Shown: positions 39,066-47,519 of the stretch, piece after piece
Position numbering within the stretch: position 1 is the stretch's first letter
Layout of the letters: each line of letters starts with the position of its first letter
Origin: Bacteroidetes bacterium HGW-Bacteroidetes-16
GTDB lineage: Bacteria; Bacteroidota; Bacteroidia; Bacteroidales; F082
Direction: 5' to 3'
Length of the DNA stretch: 64,000 bases
Assembly (NCBI GenBank): GCA_002840975.1
Contig: PHDN01000013.1
Location: forward strand, 53,675-117,674
Notes under the pieces: model-generated
What the model was told of the DNA's origin: nothing
Databases searched by the model: none
The model's input: only the letters and a program-made list of their open reading frames with translations
Translations under genes and position numbers: made by a program

Positions 39066-41033
39066 ATGAAGGAACCGGATAGAATTGCACGAATGTTAAG
39101 AGTGATAGTAACCATATTTCTGGTTGTCATGGTTACCGTCACAGGGCTGGTTGGGCAAGAGCTAAACTTATCTACCCGGAGTAAAAAGGCACAGAAACTA
39201 TACCATCAGGCAGAGCAACATGCCATCCAACGAAACCCTGATTTGGCTATTGACGCCTTGACGCAGGCATTAAAAATAGACGAAAATTTTATCGAGGGAT
39301 GGCTTTTGTTGGCTGAAATGTGGCAGGAAGGGCAACATCCTGATAAAGCACTTGACGCTTTTCAAAGGGCGTTTTCTATCGATTCTTTAAAATATCCACA
39401 GATGTACTTTTCCATGGGCACATTGGCTTACGACATTGCGGACTATCGGCTCGCGGTAAAGTACTATAAGAGCTATCAAGCGCTCAATCATCTGGATTCC
39501 ATTCAAAACAGTTTGGTTTCCAAAGCGTTAAAAATATCCCTCGGAGCTTCGAAACTTGAGTCAGAGCCGTCAGATGTTAATATAAAAAATACGGGCAAAA
39601 TCATGAATACATCGTCTGATGAGTTTGTCAATTTTTTGACGGCTGACGATCAAATGATGGTGATTACAAGAAAAATCAAGCGTGATACGCTAATTGAAGG
39701 TAAGGAAATGTACACCGAAGGTTTTTTTGTAGCTCATCATACGGATACCTCCTGGACCCGGCCTCAAGCCATGCAGCTTCCCTGGGCTGACGGATACAAT
39801 GCCGGTGGAATGAGTATGAGTGCTGACGGGCGCAGCATGTTGTTCACAGGTTGTTATTGGCCTGATGGCAAAGGAAGTTGCGATATTTATTACTCCAACA
39901 GAATCGGTCAATCCTGGCAAACCCCGGTGGCCTTTAACGCGCGTATTAATACAACGGGATGGGAATCGCAACCTGTGATTTCAGCGGATGGAACAACAAT
40001 TTATTTTACTTCCAAACGAGAGGGTGGAAAAGGAGGTGCTGACATCTGGAAATCGAATTATATTCCTGAAAAGGGATGGGGCACACCCGTTAATTTAGGC
40101 GATAGCATCAACACAGCTGGTGATGAAATGGCACCATTCATCCATGGTGATGGACAGACACTTTATTTTTCGTCAAACGGTCATCCCGGTTTGGGAGGCT
40201 ATGACATGTATTTCGTTAAAAAGGATGAAGCCGGCAGGTGGAGCGGTGCCAGAAATATGGGCGTTCCGATCAACACCAGCTATGATGAAGTGAACCTGTT
40301 TGTGAACCTGATGGGTACGCATGGTTGGATTTCTTCAAATCGTGAAGGCGGTATAGGTGGTATGGATATTTGGGACTTCCCGGTTCCGAAAACAGTGGCT
40401 CCACAATCCATAGTGTTACTTGCCGGAATTGTGGTGGATAAAGTTACGGACAAGCCATTGGAGGCTGAGGTTGAAATCCTGACACTTCCCGCGGTGATTG
40501 AACAAATAATCCTAAAAACGGATCCGATTACTGGTGAGTTTTTGGTTGTTTTAAATCCAAAAAACAACTATACCTTTAATATTTCAAAGAAAGGATACCT
40601 GTTTTATTCGGAGCAGATTGTGATCGAAAACACTTCCAATAAACCCCATATCGATAAAGTATACGCTCTTCAACCTGTTAAGTCAGGTGTTTCTATGAAC
40701 CTAAACAATATCTTCTTCAATTTTAACAGCGACAAATTATTGCCTCCCTCGAAGCCAGAGCTGGACCGCCTGGCCAATTTTCTATTGGATAACCCAACTA
40801 TTGGTGTTCTGGTTACCGGGCATACCGATAGTATCGGGTCAGCGTCTTTTAATCTTGAACTCTCTGTGAAGCGAGCAAAGTCAGTGGTTGCCTACCTGGT
40901 AAATCACGGAATAGAATCCGGGAGGATCACGTCGCATGGAGTGGGAGATACCAAACCATTGGCTACCAATCAAAACGAGCAGGGCAGGGCCATGAACCGG
41001 CGCACGGAGATAACAATAAAAGATAATTTCTAA
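39066..41033 (+). CDS. TPR-PD40-OmpA envelope protein with PorE-like architecture
   Basis: A 655-residue exported protein. Order: signal segment (MLRVIVTIFLVVMVTVTGLV within residues 10-30), TPR repeats (about 30-140, AIDALTQALKIDENFIEGWLL), PD40/WD40-like beta-propeller repeats (SADGRSMLFTG, SADGTTIYFTSKREGGKGGADIW, YFSSNGHPGLGGYDMYF), a CarboxypepD_reg-like domain (GIVVDKVTDKPLEAEVEI), and a C-terminal OmpA peptidoglycan-binding domain (FNFNSDKLLPPSKPELD, VTGHTDSIGS, NRRTEI). Same order as PorE, the protein that anchors T9SS components to peptidoglycan. ATG 39066 has an AGGAG 11 nt upstream; an ATG at 39045 is also open. Several such paralogues usually exist per genome, so orthology to PorE is unproven. 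Confidence 0.82.
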   Translation: MKEPDRIARMLRVIVTIFLVVMVTVTGLVGQELNLSTRSKKAQKLYHQAEQHAIQRNPDLAIDALTQALKIDENFIEGWLLLAEMWQEGQHPDKALDAFQRAFSIDSLKYPQMYFSMGTLAYDIADYRLAVKYYKSYQALNHLDSIQNSLVSKALKISLGASKLESEPSDVNIKNTGKIMNTSSDEFVNFLTADDQMMVITRKIKRDTLIEGKEMYTEGFFVAHHTDTSWTRPQAMQLPWADGYNAGGMSMSADGRSMLFTGCYWPDGKGSCDIYYSNRIGQSWQTPVAFNARINTTGWESQPVISADGTTIYFTSKREGGKGGADIWKSNYIPEKGWGTPVNLGDSINTAGDEMAPFIHGDGQTLYFSSNGHPGLGGYDMYFVKKDEAGRWSGARNMGVPINTSYDEVNLFVNLMGTHGWISSNREGGIGGMDIWDFPVPKTVAPQSIVLLAGIVVDKVTDKPLEAEVEILTLPAVIEQIILKTDPITGEFLVVLNPKNNYTFNISKKGYLFYSEQIVIENTSNKPHIDKVYALQPVKSGVSMNLNNIFFNFNSDKLLPPSKPELDRLANFLLDNPTIGVLVTGHTDSIGSASFNLELSVKRAKSVVAYLVNHGIESGRITSHGVGDTKPLATNQNEQGRAMNRRTEITIKDNF

Positions 41034-41089
41034 ATTTTTTTAAAAACTGGATCAACACAAATTACTTTGTATCAAGTTAGAAAGGAGTT

Positions 41090-41866
41090 CTACAGAATAA
41101 GCTCTAATCCATCATAGGCCAACCGGATTTCCGGAGGCAATTCTTTTTCTACCTCGTCATGAAAACCCATGAGATGGCTCAAATGTGTGATGTAGCCTAT
41201 TTCAGGATTGATGAATTTTAGCACGTTCACGGCTTGTTCCAGGTTATAATGTGAAACATGTGGCTCCTTTCTGATCGCGCTTACCACCATGTATTTTACC
41301 CCATCCAATTGCGCCAGTGTCGATCCGGGAATATAATTGGTGTCGGTAATATATGCGAAATCGCCGATTCTAAATCCATATACCTCCATGCTTCGGTGAA
41401 GTACCCTCAATGGGGTGATGGTTGTTCCGTTTATGTTAAATGGTTCATCGGTAATCGTATGCAGGTTATATTTCGGAAGTCCGGGATAATCAGCCTCACC
41501 AAAGGCATACGAAAACTCAAGCCTGATTTCACTTTGGTCTTTTTCGGAAACGTAAATATCCATCGGTTTCCGATAGATAAAATTAAATGACCTCACATCA
41601 TCTAGTCCTGCAATATGATCCCGGTGCGCATGAGTAATCAAAATGGCATCCAGTCTGGAAGATCCACTTCTGAGCATTTGATACCTGAAATCGGGGCCTG
41701 CATCAATGAGCAAAACCTGATCGTTGGTTTCGATGAGTACTGATGAACGAAGTCGGTTATCCTTTATATTTGTCGACCGGCACACCGCGCATGAACAGGC
41801 AACAACCGGAACTCCTTGAGAAGTCCCTGATCCTAAGAATGTTACTTTTATCAAATTTTTTAACAT
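41090..41866 (-). CDS. PhnP-like metallo-beta-lactamase-fold hydrolase
   Basis: A 258-residue cytoplasmic MBL-fold protein. An N-terminal VTFLGSGTSQGVPV is followed by a Cys triad (CSCAVC), the metal motif THAHRDHIAGLDD near residue 80, FAYITDTNY and ITHLSHLMGFH toward the C-terminus. This matches the PhnP/RNase Z-like phosphodiesterase group (cyclic phosphate or lipoate-related hydrolases). No phosphonate genes are near, so the substrate is open. ATG 41866 is preferred to an in-frame TTG four codons earlier. Divergent from the DUF6913-dapA pair. Confidence 0.85.
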   Translation of the reverse strand: MLKNLIKVTFLGSGTSQGVPVVACSCAVCRSTNIKDNRLRSSVLIETNDQVLLIDAGPDFRYQMLRSGSSRLDAILITHAHRDHIAGLDDVRSFNFIYRKPMDIYVSEKDQSEIRLEFSYAFGEADYPGLPKYNLHTITDEPFNINGTTITPLRVLHRSMEVYGFRIGDFAYITDTNYIPGSTLAQLDGVKYMVVSAIRKEPHVSHYNLEQAVNVLKFINPEIGYITHLSHLMGFHDEVEKELPPEIRLAYDGLELIL

Positions 41867-41946
41867 TAGATGTGACAAAGGTACAATGATTGTTTACCCT
41901 GCAGTTAAATTCTTGTTATTTTTACACCCTAATAAGAGAAGCTATT

Positions 41947-42501
41947 TTGGTTATAATAAATCTGTTAAAAAAGCCCCTGCAAGACCTGTTGATGAAATTC
42001 GACAGTGGTGATGCCGGTATTCTGCACGATGCCCCTGCGACTTTGGAAGAATGCTCGGTAGTTTTATTGGTTTGCATAAGGCAATCCACCGACTTGAACG
42101 CCATTGAGAAATTGCTGCCCCAGGCAAAGTTGCATTTTAAGAAAGCATCTGTGCTGGCATTGTATACAGGGATTGCAAAACCACCCTTGTCGTCTGACCA
42201 GGTTCCCGTTTTTTCATTAAACGATTTTACTTTTCTGGGGCATCCAAATAAACGGCTGACGGAATTGTTTTCAAATCTGAATGCCGATATTCTGATCAGT
42301 TTGAACAGGTGTAATTCTGGGATGCATAAACAATTTGTGCGCCAGATGCCCGCATCCCTAAAAGCAGGGATTTATCACCCCGTTTTTTCAAACCTGTTTC
42401 ATTTTATGCTTGAATTGGATGACCAGAAATATCCTTCGTCATCTATATTAGATCATTTTGTGCATTATTTAAAAAATATTAAACTGAATGTCCATGAATA
42501 A
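41947..42501 (+). CDS. DUF6913-like protein preceding dapA
   Basis: About 184 residues from a TTG at 41947; the frame is open from 41890, and the first ATG is at 41992, so the start is uncertain. The conserved part, FSLNDFTFLGHPNKRLTELF, ISLNRCNSGMHKQF and KAGIYHP...FHFMLELD, resembles the DUF6913 family, small proteins often found beside dapA in Bacteroidota. No catalytic motif is visible. Its end overlaps dapA by 14 nt, showing translational coupling, and it may serve cell-wall precursor or lysine metabolism, an inference from position only. Confidence 0.72.
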   Translation: MVIINLLKKPLQDLLMKFDSGDAGILHDAPATLEECSVVLLVCIRQSTDLNAIEKLLPQAKLHFKKASVLALYTGIAKPPLSSDQVPVFSLNDFTFLGHPNKRLTELFSNLNADILISLNRCNSGMHKQFVRQMPASLKAGIYHPVFSNLFHFMLELDDQKYPSSSILDHFVHYLKNIKLNVHE

Positions 42502-43369
42502 AAAACTAAAAGGAACCGGTGTTGCCATCGTCACACCTTTTTTCCTTGACGGAAGTATTGATTATGATTCACTTGATAACCTGCTCGGACACCTGTTAAA
42601 GGGGAAAGTTGATTTTATTGTCGCGTTGGGTACTACCAGCGAAGCTGTTACGCTGACAACGGAGGAAAAATCGGCGGTGATGGCTTTTGTTAAATCCCGA
42701 ATCGTTGGAAAAATTCCTTTGGTGATGGGCATGGGTGGAAACAATACCCAGGCAATCCTGGATCAGATCAGGAACACTGATTTTAGTGGGATCGATGCCA
42801 TTTTATCGGTGGCGCCTTATTACAACAAGCCCAACCAACGTGGATTATATGCTCATTTTTCCGCCATTGCGAAAGCTTCACCCTTGCCAGTAATTTTGTA
42901 CAATGTTCCCGGACGCACCAGTTCCAATATTTCAGCTGATACGACTATTAAGTTGGCCAACGATTTTAAAAATATCGTCGCAGTAAAAGAAGCCTCAGGC
43001 GATTTGGGACAAATAATGCAAATCATACGCCAAAAGCCTGACGGATTTTCAGTGTTATCGGGTGATGATGCACTAACCTATTCCATGATGGCATTGGGTG
43101 CGGAAGGAGTCATTTCGGTGGTAGCCAACGCTTTGCCGCGTGAATTCAGCCAGATGGTAGCCGCTTGCTTAAAAGGTGAGTTTAAAAAGGCCAGAACAAT
43201 CCATTATGAGCTGTTACCGGTGATTGATTTGCTTTTTGCCGATGGAAACCCGGCCGGTATAAAAGCTGCTTTGAATAGTTTGGGTATTTGTAAAAATTAC
43301 CTGAGGTTGCCCTTGGTTCCGGTAAAAGAAGAAATCCAACAAGCGTTGGAAGAAATATTGGTGGTCTGA
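42488..43369 (+). CDS. dapA: 4-hydroxy-tetrahydrodipicolinate synthase
   Basis: A 293-residue TIM-barrel lyase condensing pyruvate with aspartate semialdehyde in the lysine/diaminopimelate pathway. GTTSEAVTLTTEEK is the pyruvate-binding loop, LYNVPGRTSSNI carries the catalytic Tyr (about 138), and Lys167 in VAVKEASGDL forms the Schiff base. Full length. ATG at 42488 (or 42494 two codons on) lies inside the preceding DUF6913-like gene, with which it overlaps by 14 nt. No lysine riboswitch was seen. Confidence 0.96.
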   Translation: MSMNKKLKGTGVAIVTPFFLDGSIDYDSLDNLLGHLLKGKVDFIVALGTTSEAVTLTTEEKSAVMAFVKSRIVGKIPLVMGMGGNNTQAILDQIRNTDFSGIDAILSVAPYYNKPNQRGLYAHFSAIAKASPLPVILYNVPGRTSSNISADTTIKLANDFKNIVAVKEASGDLGQIMQIIRQKPDGFSVLSGDDALTYSMMALGAEGVISVVANALPREFSQMVAACLKGEFKKARTIHYELLPVIDLLFADGNPAGIKAALNSLGICKNYLRLPLVPVKEEIQQALEEILVV

Positions 43370-43444
43370 ATTGTTAAAAAGTATGCAACGAATGTAGGAT
43401 CATACGTGTCAATTGCACAATTGGTCGTTTGTTAAAAAGTAAGT

Positions 43445-45760
43445 ATGAAAAAGATATTCCTTTTAGTATTGTTAACCCAATTTTTTCTTGGTGAGTTAAT
43501 GGCTCAGCCTGATTTTAAAACGCTTTCCGGAAACAGAAAAGAACTGGTGTTTACTTTTTCAATTGATAAACAGGATAAGAAAGCCATCAACGAACTTTCA
43601 CAGATTATCTCAATTGATCAAGTATCGGGAGAGCAAGTGGTGGCTTATGCCAACGAAAGTGAATTCGAAAAATTTCGTAGTCTGAACATCGATTTTCGGG
43701 TAGTTACACCACCTTCCATGCTGCTCCAGCCCAAAATGATGACCAAAGTTCCTGATCGTGCTCTGAATGATTGGGACGCCTATCCCACCTGGGATGTTTA
43801 CGTGAGCATGATGCAGCAGTTTGCAACCGATTTCCCCAATTTGTGTGAATTGGTTTCCATTGGAAATTCTACCGAAGGTAAGGCTTTGTATTTTATCCAC
43901 ATCAACAATCAATTGGGAGTAGACCAAAATGAGCCTCAGTTTATGTATACTTCCAGCATTCATGGCGATGAACTCACCGGGTACGTATTAATGCTAAGGT
44001 ATATCGACTACCTGTTGAATAACTATGGCGTCGATCAGAGGATTACCAACCTGGTCGACAATACAGATATCTGGATCAATCCGCTGGCCAATCCCGATGG
44101 TACTTTTGCAGGAGGAAATAATACCGTTTTTGGTGCAACCCGATATAATGCCAACGGTGTCGACTTAAACCGCAATTATGCCGACCCCGATGATGGCCCT
44201 CACCCGGATGGAAATGCGTATCAGGTTGAAACCATAGCCTTTATGGATTTTGCTGAAAACCAGCATTTTGTTATGTCGAGCAATTTTCATGGTGGGGCCG
44301 AAGTATGCAATTATCCATGGGATACCTGGTCGCAGCTTTCGGCCGATAATGATTGGTGGGTGTTCGTTAGTCGTGAATATGTCGACACGGTCCACGCCTA
44401 CAGCAATTCGGGTTACTTCACCGATTTAAATAATGGTATCACCAATGGTTATGCCTGGTACACCATCACAGGTGGCCGCCAGGATTATATGAATTATTTT
44501 CATTATTGTCGTGAGTTGACAATAGAGATTTCGTCGCAAAAAACACCACAGGCCAACCAGTTACCCTCTTTCTGGGAATATAATTACCGGTCTCTGATCA
44601 ATTATTTGGAGCAATGCCAGTTTGGATTGTCGGGCGTGATTACCGACAAATTAACCGGTAACCCCATCGAGGCAAAAGTTACCATGGATGGTCATGATAA
44701 CAATAACTCATGGGTTTACAGTGGATTGCCTGTCGGCGATTATCACCGGCCTATAAAAGAAGGAAGTTACAATGTCACGTATTCCGCTGTTGGGTATTTC
44801 CCTAAAAGCTTTAACTCCATCAGTTTACACGACAGGCAAACAACCGCTTTGGATGTGCAGTTAGAGCCCATTACCACGCTTACCGCCGACTTTGTTGCAA
44901 CCAGAACCACCATAGGAACCAATTCACCTATCAGTTTTAGTAATGAAAGTTTTGGCGGTGATATCGTTTCCTGGAATTGGACTTTTGAAGGTGGGACACC
45001 CGCATCCTCCGTTTCGGAAAACCCCATTGGCATCAAATACAACACACCCGGTATTTATAATGTGAAGTTGGCAGTTACCGACCTGAGTGGTGATTCGGAT
45101 ACTGAACTAAAAGAAGGATATATTCATGTTTATGATGCTTATAATATGGGGACAGGCCAGGCAACAACCTGTAGCGCTTTGTTTTATGACAGTGGTGGTC
45201 CATTTGATAGCTATTCACATAATCAGGACCATACCTTTTCATTTTATCCTGCTGACACGGAAAAAGTGGTTAAGTTGGAGTTTCTTGAATTTAATATAGA
45301 GTTTGAACCCAATTGTAATTATGATAACCTCGAAATTTTCGATGGACCGGATATGAATTCACCTCATATGGGAACCTGGTGCGGAACCGAATCTCCCGGA
45401 ACAGTTATCGCATCTGGCACTTTGGGGGCGTTAACCATTCACTTTTTCTCTGATGCTGCCGGGTCTGAGTCAGGCTGGACCGCTCTGGTTTCCTGTGATA
45501 CGAGCGTTGGTATCACCACCTACACGGCAAAACCAGTGAGGTTATTTCCTAACCCGGCGCATCTGATACTTCATGTTGAATTCCTCTCAAAAGGGCCAAA
45601 CCGGGTGATTTTGAGCGATCTTGCCGGACACAGGTTATTTAATCAATCCACTGACGCGAATTCGATTGGTATTCCGGTCGAAAACCTTAGCCGGGGTATG
45701 TATTTGATCACAGTTGAGTCTTCCGGACAAAAATGGACGGGTAAGGTTTTGGTTGAATAG
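43445..45760 (+). CDS. secreted M14 zinc carboxypeptidase with PKD, CUB-like and T9SS domains
   Basis: A 771-residue secreted carboxypeptidase. Signal peptide MKKIFLLVLLTQFFLGELMAQ, a propeptide, then the M14 domain: zinc ligands HGDELTG (H-x-x-E) and a later His in SNFHGGAEV, substrate Arg in GVDLNRNYADP, and the catalytic Glu in ELTIEISSQ. It is followed by a CarboxypepD_reg domain (GVITDKLTGNPIEAKVTM), a PKD domain (WNWTFEGGTPASS), a CUB-like domain (CNYDNLEIFDGPDMNS), and a T9SS type A C-terminus (VRLFPNPAH...GMYLITVESSG). It releases C-terminal residues outside the cell, complementing the M1 aminopeptidase. Confidence 0.94.
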   Translation: MKKIFLLVLLTQFFLGELMAQPDFKTLSGNRKELVFTFSIDKQDKKAINELSQIISIDQVSGEQVVAYANESEFEKFRSLNIDFRVVTPPSMLLQPKMMTKVPDRALNDWDAYPTWDVYVSMMQQFATDFPNLCELVSIGNSTEGKALYFIHINNQLGVDQNEPQFMYTSSIHGDELTGYVLMLRYIDYLLNNYGVDQRITNLVDNTDIWINPLANPDGTFAGGNNTVFGATRYNANGVDLNRNYADPDDGPHPDGNAYQVETIAFMDFAENQHFVMSSNFHGGAEVCNYPWDTWSQLSADNDWWVFVSREYVDTVHAYSNSGYFTDLNNGITNGYAWYTITGGRQDYMNYFHYCRELTIEISSQKTPQANQLPSFWEYNYRSLINYLEQCQFGLSGVITDKLTGNPIEAKVTMDGHDNNNSWVYSGLPVGDYHRPIKEGSYNVTYSAVGYFPKSFNSISLHDRQTTALDVQLEPITTLTADFVATRTTIGTNSPISFSNESFGGDIVSWNWTFEGGTPASSVSENPIGIKYNTPGIYNVKLAVTDLSGDSDTELKEGYIHVYDAYNMGTGQATTCSALFYDSGGPFDSYSHNQDHTFSFYPADTEKVVKLEFLEFNIEFEPNCNYDNLEIFDGPDMNSPHMGTWCGTESPGTVIASGTLGALTIHFFSDAAGSESGWTALVSCDTSVGITTYTAKPVRLFPNPAHLILHVEFLSKGPNRVILSDLAGHRLFNQSTDANSIGIPVENLSRGMYLITVESSGQKWTGKVLVE

Positions 45761-45900
45761 GTTATTGATTGTCAACGAACGCCATTTATGCGTCGTTGGG
45801 AAATGTGTTGAAAATAGATAAGCAACCACTTTAAACCCAACAGGGAGTTAAACAAAATGGAATTCAATGAATTGGCATTTTTCGGGTTCAGATGACCTAT

Positions 45901-45943
45901 AAAAAATCCAGCCTTCAAAGCTTTTTTTGCTTTACAAGACCGG
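45901..45943 (-). terminator. intrinsic terminator of the 35-codon gene
   Basis: On the minus strand CCGGTCTT-gt-AAAGC, loop of seven A, GCTTT-ga-AAGGCTGG pairs over 13 positions (with wobbles) and is followed by ATTTTTT. It lies about 28 nt after the stop of the small gene and only works in the minus direction. Confidence 0.75.
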
Positions 45944-45970
45944 ATTGAATATGGTTCTGTTAAAGGATTT

Positions 45971-46078
45971 TTATTTCTTTTCCGCCCGTTTGGCGGCTTT
46001 CGCGGCTCTTTTTTCCTTTAAGCTTTTTTGGGGTTCTTTTTTCGTGTTCTTTTCTTTGGTTTCTTTTTCTTTTACCAT
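45971..46078 (-). CDS. 35-residue Lys/Glu/Ala-rich basic protein
   Basis: ATG 46078 to TAA 45971 encodes MVKEKETKEKNTKKEP followed by QKSLKEKRAAKAAKRAEKK. About half of the residues are Lys/Arg, with a likely single helix at the C-terminal end. Support for a real gene: a minus-strand terminator 28 nt downstream and a near-consensus TAACTTTA box about 60 nt upstream. Small basic proteins of this kind occur in Bacteroidota without known function; nucleic-acid or ribosome binding would fit the charge but is a guess. Confidence 0.6.
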   Translation of the reverse strand: MVKEKETKEKNTKKEPQKSLKEKRAAKAAKRAEKK

Positions 46079-46520
46079 TGTTGTATCATTTAAAATGTGA
46101 TTTCAGGGTCTTATTTATAGCGGTAAAGTTACTTTAAATTATTTGCTTACCAGATGCAAGACGCTCAAATTTTTTTTTCCGAACAAAACCAGTGCTTCAG
46201 GACCGGGCAAGCAGGATGGGTTGGTCGGGGGAATACGCCAAAAGTTCCTTATTGAGCATTTTTTAACTTTTTAGGTAAGCTCACTTAGGCAATAAACACA
46301 AAGGGATTGTAGCTCCGAATCCTTAAAAATGTGCTAAAAAGTTTGTCGGGTGTCGTTTCAAGAAAATATAGTTTTACTTTTACTTTTTAAACTCTACAGA
46401 ATTGCCGGTTACGGGCTGTGGTAGAGGATGGATGTGATGCTGAAATAACTGCCAGAGGTTACCTTGCATTGAAAAACATGTAAACATAGGCGATTCAATG
46501 ACTTAAGAAAGACTTTGACA

Positions 46521-46967
46521 ATGGGACAAAACAAAAACGAACAGAAATTAAGAGAACAAGGGGCGACACCTTTCGCTCAAACTTATTTTCATGGGACAAG
46601 GGATGACTTAAAAGTTGGTGATATGATTGAAGTTGGATTCAACTCGAACTTTGGACAAAAGAAAAATGCAAAATACATTTTCCTTACTGCGACATTAGAC
46701 GCTGCTATTTGGGGTGCAGAACTTGCCTTCGGTGAAGGGCGGGAAAGAATTTATTTAGTAGAACCAACCGGAGCAATTGAAGATGACCCTGACCTGACAG
46801 ATAAAAAATTCCCGGGTAATCCAACAAAATCGTATCGCTCAACCCGTTCATTTAAAGTTGTTGGAGAAGTTACGATTTGGAAAGGACACCCGACGGAGCA
46901 GGTTAGAACAATGAAAGAACATCTAGAGCGGCTTAAAGATCAGGGAATTAATTCACTAAACGATTAA
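46521..46967 (+). CDS. arr: rifamycin ADP-ribosyltransferase Arr
   Basis: A 148-residue enzyme that transfers ADP-ribose from NAD to the C23 hydroxyl of rifamycins, inactivating them. Family motifs are all present: FAQTYFHGTRDDLKVGDMI with the catalytic His, GFNSNFG, KYIFLTATLDAAIWGAELA with the conserved Tyr, and PTGAIEDDPDLTDKKFPGNP with the Asp. Length equals typical Arr. ATG 46521 is used; an in-frame TTG two codons earlier is unlikely. It is the only plus-strand gene in the accessory island. arr genes occur on chromosomes and, as arr-2/arr-3, in integron cassettes. Confidence 0.95.
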   Translation: MGQNKNEQKLREQGATPFAQTYFHGTRDDLKVGDMIEVGFNSNFGQKKNAKYIFLTATLDAAIWGAELAFGEGRERIYLVEPTGAIEDDPDLTDKKFPGNPTKSYRSTRSFKVVGEVTIWKGHPTEQVRTMKEHLERLKDQGINSLND

Positions 46968-47261
46968 ATTATATACCATAAAAATGGATTTGATTTAACG
47001 CCCGGGACTGACTAAAACGGACGTACTACCTGTCGGTTTGCTTTGCCAATGCCCGTGCAACTTTACCTGTCTTAACAAACTATTCACCAAAGTTCTGTCT
47101 AATTCCGGCATGGATTGAGGCTTCAATCCTATGTTTGACTAATAGTGTGCCAACAGCATAAAACAAGCGTAATACATGAAAGATCAAAATTATCAGGACA
47201 GATTATTTAACTTTATCTACCAATTCTTGTTAAGACACCATTTTAGGGTATGGAGTGGTAT
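46968..47261. other. spacer between arr and truncated FISUMP gene
   Basis: About 294 nt with no supported gene. An ATTTAAC box near 46992-47000 fits the attC R'' consensus, but no matching R' box or paired arm was found, so it is not called an attC site. Confidence 0.45.
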
Positions 47262-47495
47262 TCATGGGGTTGTTAAAGCTATTGAATCACGATTTGTCCA
47301 TGCCCCATTATCAGGAACTAATGGTATTGCCTTACCATCATTATACTTTGCGGTATTCAGGTTTTCTGCCATCCATATCTGATTACCGATTGTTACAGTT
47401 TTATACACATTACCATCAATGTCATTAACCGTTTGTGCCTGAAGTGATGTCAGACTCAGTTCAAACAATAGTACAACGATGATTCTACTTTTCAT
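47262..47495 (-). CDS. truncated FISUMP-domain exported protein
   Basis: A 77-residue product with a signal peptide ([21 protein letters not shown]) and the start of a FISUMP domain ([23 protein letters not shown]). The complete domain is about 170-200 residues, so the protein ends far too early, in unrelated sequence ([10 protein letters not shown]). Either a 3' truncation by recombination or a decayed gene. It begins 24 nt after the stop of the OmpA-family gene on the same strand. Confidence 0.6.
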   Translation of the reverse strand: MKSRIIVVLLFELSLTSLQAQTVNDIDGNVYKTVTIGNQIWMAENLNTAKYNDGKAIPLVPDNGAWTNRDSIALTTP

Positions 47496-47519
47496 GTGTC
47501 ACATTTTACAATTTTAAGG

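Larger units (their letters stand above)
45761..46520. other. long spacer between the M14 and arr genes
   Basis: About 760 nt. It holds an imperfect hairpin just behind the M14 stop (45772-45799, CAACGAACGC/GCGTCGTTG), a minus-strand terminator (45901-45943) and a 35-codon basic gene (45971-46078). From 46100 to 46500 no gene or convincing promoter was recognised. Confidence 0.55.

Noticed and set aside
46990..47110. Possible third attC site behind arr (ATTTAAC box)
   Set aside because: The R''-like box fits, but no GTTRRRY box and no complementary arms were found downstream.
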